From Candidatus Dadabacteria bacterium (lineage in GTDB: Bacteria > Desulfobacterota_D > UBA1144 > Nemesobacterales > CSP1-2): 9,120 nucleotides of DNA. The translations under genes were made by a program, and so were the position numbers. Positions 6,613 to 9,120 of this stretch are shown here, piece by piece. Location of the stretch: positions 1 to 9,120 of the forward strand of contig JAKEHC010000108.1 in assembly GCA_022615255.1 (NCBI GenBank), written 5' to 3'. Under the pieces are notes generated by a model, which did no database searches, had not been told where the DNA came from, and was given only the letters and a program-made list of their open reading frames with translations. Within the stretch, counting starts at the first letter, position 1. Each line of letters starts with the position of its first letter.

Positions 6613-6680
6613 AGAGTATTTTCACTAACTTCCATCTAACCCCCTCCTTTAAAATAGACATCTTTTGCTAATCTACTCAT
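6609..6680 (-). other. Possible decayed coding traces with a strong orphan Shine-Dalgarno
   Basis: On the - strand a 14-codon frame (6680-6636, MSRLAKDVYFKGGG) ends inside AAAGGAGGGGG, an excellent ribosome binding site. It is followed by ATG at 6635 opening an 8-codon frame (MEVSENTL, stop at 6609). This has the look of an operon junction in which the second gene has been lost and replaced by the SEC-C promoter. I do not recognise either peptide, and chance is possible. Confidence 0.25.
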
Positions 6681-6694
6681 TTCGTAAGGAGTCT

Positions 6695-6823
6695 TTAAAC
6701 GATATTATCGTCTAGTATGAAAATAGGTATAACTTCCTTACTATCTCTTACTGCATGATAAAGTCCGGTGTTGTCTTCTACCCTTAAATCTCTTCTAAAC
6801 CAGAATATAGACCTATTGTTCAT
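6695..6823 (-). pseudogene. N-terminal fragment of a DNA photolyase/cryptochrome
   Basis: A 42-codon frame on the - strand reads MNNRSIFWFRRDLRVEDNTG and continues with LYHAV and VIPIFILDDNIV before TAA. WFRRDLRxxDN near the N-terminus, followed after about 15 residues by VxPxFIxD, is the hallmark of the first beta-strand/helix/strand of the photolyase antenna-binding domain; a whole enzyme has about 450-500 residues. No FAD-binding domain follows in any frame: the next 119 nt lead straight into the SEC-C gene. An in-frame stop 18 nt before the ATG shows that the fragment keeps the native N-terminus. No ribosome binding site is visible. It is best read as a remnant left by deletion or recombination. 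It lies 68 nt beyond the LLM oxidoreductase stop, in the same orientation. Confidence 0.75.
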
Positions 6824-6891
6824 TAATTTAATGAGGAAATCTTAGTAATTTTTTCTATTATTCTGCAAAAGCCTTAACAATAATATTAAGC

Positions 6892-7803
6892 CTATGCTAG
6901 GTGCCGCAGATCAGTCATGAGTGAGAGTAGGTTGTCTATCGTCTCCTCGTTATCTATAACCGTAAAAACCAATTCGTCAACTCCCAGATTCTGCACGCGG
7001 TCTATATCTTCTTTAATTTGATCTAAAGACCCGGTTAAGGTCGGACGGTCTTTACCCAAAGGCTTTGAGGTGATGGAGGCGCCAGAGCCAAAAACCACCT
7101 CAAGCTTTGATACATCACGCCCGGCTTCCTTCGCCATTTGTTTGAACTGAGTGATCATCTGTGCCATAGCTTCAAGGGGTATACCAAAAGGAAGCCATCC
7201 ATCAGCTAAAGTCGCCGCTCGTTTCAGAGCCGCTAGTACGAAACCCGCAAGGTAGATAGGAGGGTGGGGTTTTTGAATCGGCTTAGGCATGATTATAGAG
7301 TTAGGCACTTTATAGTATTTTCCTCGAAGCTCGACCGGATCATTTGTCCATATAGCTTTGAGTACCTGTATAAACTCGTTGGCTCTTGCCCCGCGCTCCT
7401 TAAGCGAGGCTCCAGCCGCTTCGAACTCGTCTTCTGACCAGCCAAGACCGAATCCAACGCGTAATCTCCCACCGGAAAGTACGTCGAGTGTAGTGAGCCG
7501 TCTTGCTAGAATGACAGGGTTATAAAAAGGGATATCGAGCACACTCGTTCCAAGACCGATTTGGTTCGTATTTGCAGATACAAATGTTAGAGTTTCCAAT
7601 GGGTCTAAAACATACTTGTAGAATTCTGGTAAAGACCCATCAGGTGTAGGTTCATAAGGGGTTCTGGGATTTACTGGATAAAGTAACCTGTCTGCCACCC
7701 AAAGTGTGTTGTAGCTGAGCTTCTCGGCATGCTGGGCGACCTGAACGATATTCTTCGGGGTCGCCGCGCGTCCCATATTTGGCAGAAAAATTCCTAAACG
7801 CAT
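6892..7803 (-). CDS. LLM-class oxidoreductase, probably F420-dependent (Rv2161c-like)
   Basis: This 303-residue cytoplasmic TIM-barrel enzyme belongs to the luciferase-like monooxygenase class. MRLGIFLPNMG opens the barrel. LWVADRLLYP (34-43), IGLGTSVLDIPFYNPVILA (82-100), DVLSGGRLRVGFGLGW (107-122) and the later KPHPPIYLAG and ADGWLPFG are the usual class signatures, and the pattern and length fit the TIGR03619 subgroup that is generally assigned coenzyme F420. FMN as cofactor cannot be excluded from sequence alone, and the substrate is unknown. AGGAA (7815-7811) lies 7 nt before the ATG. The gene follows dps in the same direction after 64 nt with no terminator between, so co-transcription is possible. 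No F420 biosynthesis gene is in the window. Confidence 0.9.
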   Translation of the reverse strand: MRLGIFLPNMGRAATPKNIVQVAQHAEKLSYNTLWVADRLLYPVNPRTPYEPTPDGSLPEFYKYVLDPLETLTFVSANTNQIGLGTSVLDIPFYNPVILARRLTTLDVLSGGRLRVGFGLGWSEDEFEAAGASLKERGARANEFIQVLKAIWTNDPVELRGKYYKVPNSIIMPKPIQKPHPPIYLAGFVLAALKRAATLADGWLPFGIPLEAMAQMITQFKQMAKEAGRDVSKLEVVFGSGASITSKPLGKDRPTLTGSLDQIKEDIDRVQNLGVDELVFTVIDNEETIDNLLSLMTDLRHLA

Positions 7804-7867
7804 TATTTGCTTCCTAAGCCGAATTTATATGAATCACTAGCCTCTTACTTTTTGAGATCAATTAAAT

Positions 7868-8347
7868 TCATTTTTCCTCTAATACGGCTCTAAGCATCCA
7901 AGCCATTTTCTCATGTTTTTCCATCAGCCCCGTAAGGAAATCGTTTGTTCCAATGTCGTGATGTTTGTCGGCGCAAACCTCAAGATCAACCCTCAGATTA
8001 CGGATAATAGTCTCATGGTCAACTAAAAGCTTTAATATCATTCCGTGTGCATCAGGGTACTGACCTGGCTCTTCTTTTAACTTAGTATGCCTTAAAAATT
8101 CCTCGAGGGTTGCTATGGAAAACCACCCGAGGGAACGAATGCGCTCTGCCACATTGTCTACTATTTCATCAAGCTCCTCATACTGTGACTCAAAGAATTT
8201 ATGTAAGTCGTTAAAATGAGGTCCGACAACGTTCCAATGGCAGTTTCTAGTTTTTGTATATAGTAAATACTCGTCTGACAGCAAGGTGCTTAGAATTTTT
8301 ACAACACCTTCGCGTTGTTTATCTGACAGCCCTATATTGGTTTTCAT
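7868..8347 (-). CDS. dps: Dps/ferritin-like DNA-protection protein
   Basis: Dps forms a 12-subunit shell that oxidises Fe(II), usually with H2O2, stores the iron and shields DNA from Fenton chemistry. The 159 residues span the complete four-helix ferritin-like fold. The inter-subunit ferroxidase residues are all present with the spacing of E. coli Dps: H37 (with W38 beside it), H49, D64 and E68. The N-terminal extension is short and holds only two basic residues before the first helix, so strong DNA binding through a Lys-rich tail is doubtful. AGGAGG (8359-8354) lies 6 nt before the ATG. A candidate promoter with an overlapping palindrome lies directly upstream, and the LLM oxidoreductase gene follows 64 nt downstream. 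Confidence 0.95.
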   Translation of the reverse strand: MKTNIGLSDKQREGVVKILSTLLSDEYLLYTKTRNCHWNVVGPHFNDLHKFFESQYEELDEIVDNVAERIRSLGWFSIATLEEFLRHTKLKEEPGQYPDAHGMILKLLVDHETIIRNLRVDLEVCADKHHDIGTNDFLTGLMEKHEKMAWMLRAVLEEK

Positions 8348-8363
8348 GCAAGCCCTCCTTAAT

Positions 8364-8392
8364 ATTTTAGGTTTCTAAAACGCAAGGGTCAG
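8364..8392 (-). promoter_or_regulatory. Candidate dps promoter with operator-like palindrome
   Basis: On the - strand CTGACC (8392-8387, 4 of 6 matches) and TAAAAT (8369-8364, 5 of 6) are 17 nt apart. The perfect inverted repeat TTTTAG-GTTT-CTAAAA (8365-8380) covers most of the -10 element and part of the spacer. It is too AT-rich and lacks the T-run of a terminator; a repressor site is plausible, but it is not a Fur 7-1-7 box. Confidence 0.4.
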
Positions 8393-8434
8393 TGCCACTC
8401 TGGACGCATAAAGATAGCTGCTCTTAAGATTAGC

Positions 8435-9120
8435 TTACCAGGCTATTTCGTTGCCTTGCCAGTTCAGGAAGCGGCCGTTGTGCCGGGGGGTCAGAGTTTC
8501 AATGACCCGGATCATCTCTTCAACTGAGTGCTTGGGAGTGAGCGGTGCGTTAGAGCCGCCCATGTCTGTAGATACCCAACCAGGGTCGAGCAAGACCGTA
8601 ATCATGCCCGACCTTTTAATGTCCGCTGCCAGTGAACGCATAAACATATTCATCGCCGCCTTGCTAGCACTGTAGTAATAGGGAAACCCGGATGTATTTG
8701 CGTTAAGCGAAGCATATCCTGTTGAGATATTTACAATTTTGGCTTGGCTCGACGCGCGTAAAAGATCAATATACTGCTGTATGAGAATAAGCGGCGCAAT
8801 GGCGTTCACGCGAAATAATGTTAGGGCATCCTCAAAATTGAGATTCCCGAGCCGCTCCGACGGTTCCTCACTGCCACGTGCTGAGTAGATACCAGCATTG
8901 TTGATGAGAATCTCCAGACCGTCCACCTCTGACCGAACGATAGCTTGTGAAGCGCGGATGGACTCGGCGCTGGCTACATCTAATGCAACAATTGTGAGCC
9001 TCTGTAAATATATCTCTTTCAACTCAAGAAGTAGTTTTGCCGCCTCAGGGTGGCGGCAGCCGGCGAACACACGCTCATTTCGCTCCAAATAACTTCGCGT
9101 GAATTCCAAACCTATGCCAC
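8435..9120 (-). CDS. Short-chain dehydrogenase/reductase, CsgA/C-factor-like (5' end outside window)
   Basis: This NAD(P)-dependent Rossmann-fold oxidoreductase is cut by the window edge. The frame stays open to the last complete codon (9118-9116) and reads GIG-LEFTRSYLER there, the end of the TGxxxGIG cofactor loop, so roughly the first 10-20 residues are missing. The TTG at 9109 is therefore an internal Leu codon. Counting from that Leu, NNAG is at 70-73, N102 in VNA, S129, and Y146-SAS-K150; this is a complete Asn-Ser-Tyr-Lys active site. The C-terminal DPGWVSTDMGG (175-185) and final GRFLNWQGNEIAW match the C-factor/sniffer-like subgroup. The substrate is unknown. Its sequence looks richer in G+C than the left half of the window. 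The stop lies 87 nt before dps on the same strand. Confidence 0.9.
   Translation of the reverse strand, partial: GIGLEFTRSYLERNERVFAGCRHPEAAKLLLELKEIYLQRLTIVALDVASAESIRASQAIVRSEVDGLEILINNAGIYSARGSEEPSERLGNLNFEDALTLFRVNAIAPLILIQQYIDLLRASSQAKIVNISTGYASLNANTSGFPYYYSASKAAMNMFMRSLAADIKRSGMITVLLDPGWVSTDMGGSNAPLTPKHSVEEMIRVIETLTPRHNGRFLNWQGNEIAW

Noticed and set aside
6871..6892. CTTAA/TTAAG inverted repeat after the LLM oxidoreductase stop
   Set aside because: Five AT-rich pairs and only a short T-run on the - strand; too weak to call a terminator.
8451..9092. Open frames on the + strand opposite the dehydrogenase
   Set aside because: They mirror the coding strand of a well-supported SDR gene and have no family features of their own.
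9107..9109. TTG as a start codon for the SDR gene
   Set aside because: The frame continues upstream with GIG of the cofactor-binding loop, so the TTG encodes an internal Leu.

Overview
This is a chromosomal stretch from a Gram-negative (diderm), moderately AT-rich bacterium. The diderm call rests on an outer-membrane beta-barrel porin with a signal peptide and a C-terminal Phe, together with periplasmic flavoprotein machinery. A luciferase-like, probably F420-dependent oxidoreductase next to a Dps protein fits a deep-branching environmental lineage (Desulfobacterota- or Dadabacteria-like), but that placement is only a guess. No rRNA, tRNA, CRISPR array, insertion sequence or phage gene was seen.

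The left half (about 1-5204, + strand) is the most interesting part. Two small paralogous Cys-motif proteins (216-452 and 786-1016) flank a strong extended -10 promoter (618-645). A perfect 7-1-7 inverted repeat of Fur type (651-665) lies over its predicted start site. Downstream come a porin with an N-terminal coiled coil (1039-2631), a secreted single-domain FMN-binding protein with a SGAT flavinylation motif (2974-3552), the ApbE flavin transferase that would load it (3697-4689), and, overlapping apbE by 4 nt or starting 8 nt after it, a four-helix membrane protein with an intramembrane-edge HxH motif (4686-5204). Read together, this is a candidate iron-repressed flavin-based redox system of the cell envelope. 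The membrane protein could pass electrons to the covalently flavinylated protein, and the porin could give access to extracellular metal or small molecules. The parts are recognisable families; their combination and function are inference. Fur control is directly supported only for the first transcript (786 to 2631), because a 342-nt gap with a possible promoter of its own separates the porin from the FMN protein.

The right half is on the - strand: a SEC-C zinc-motif protein of unknown function (5226-6575), apparently made from a leaderless mRNA; a 42-codon remnant of a DNA photolyase N-terminus (6695-6823); an LLM-class oxidoreductase (6892-7803); a Dps ferritin-like protein with an intact ferroxidase site and a palindrome over its promoter (7868-8347); and a CsgA/C-factor-like short-chain dehydrogenase that runs off the right edge (8435-9120). 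Dps and the left-hand system both point to iron and oxidative stress handling, but nothing in the sequence links them in one operon.
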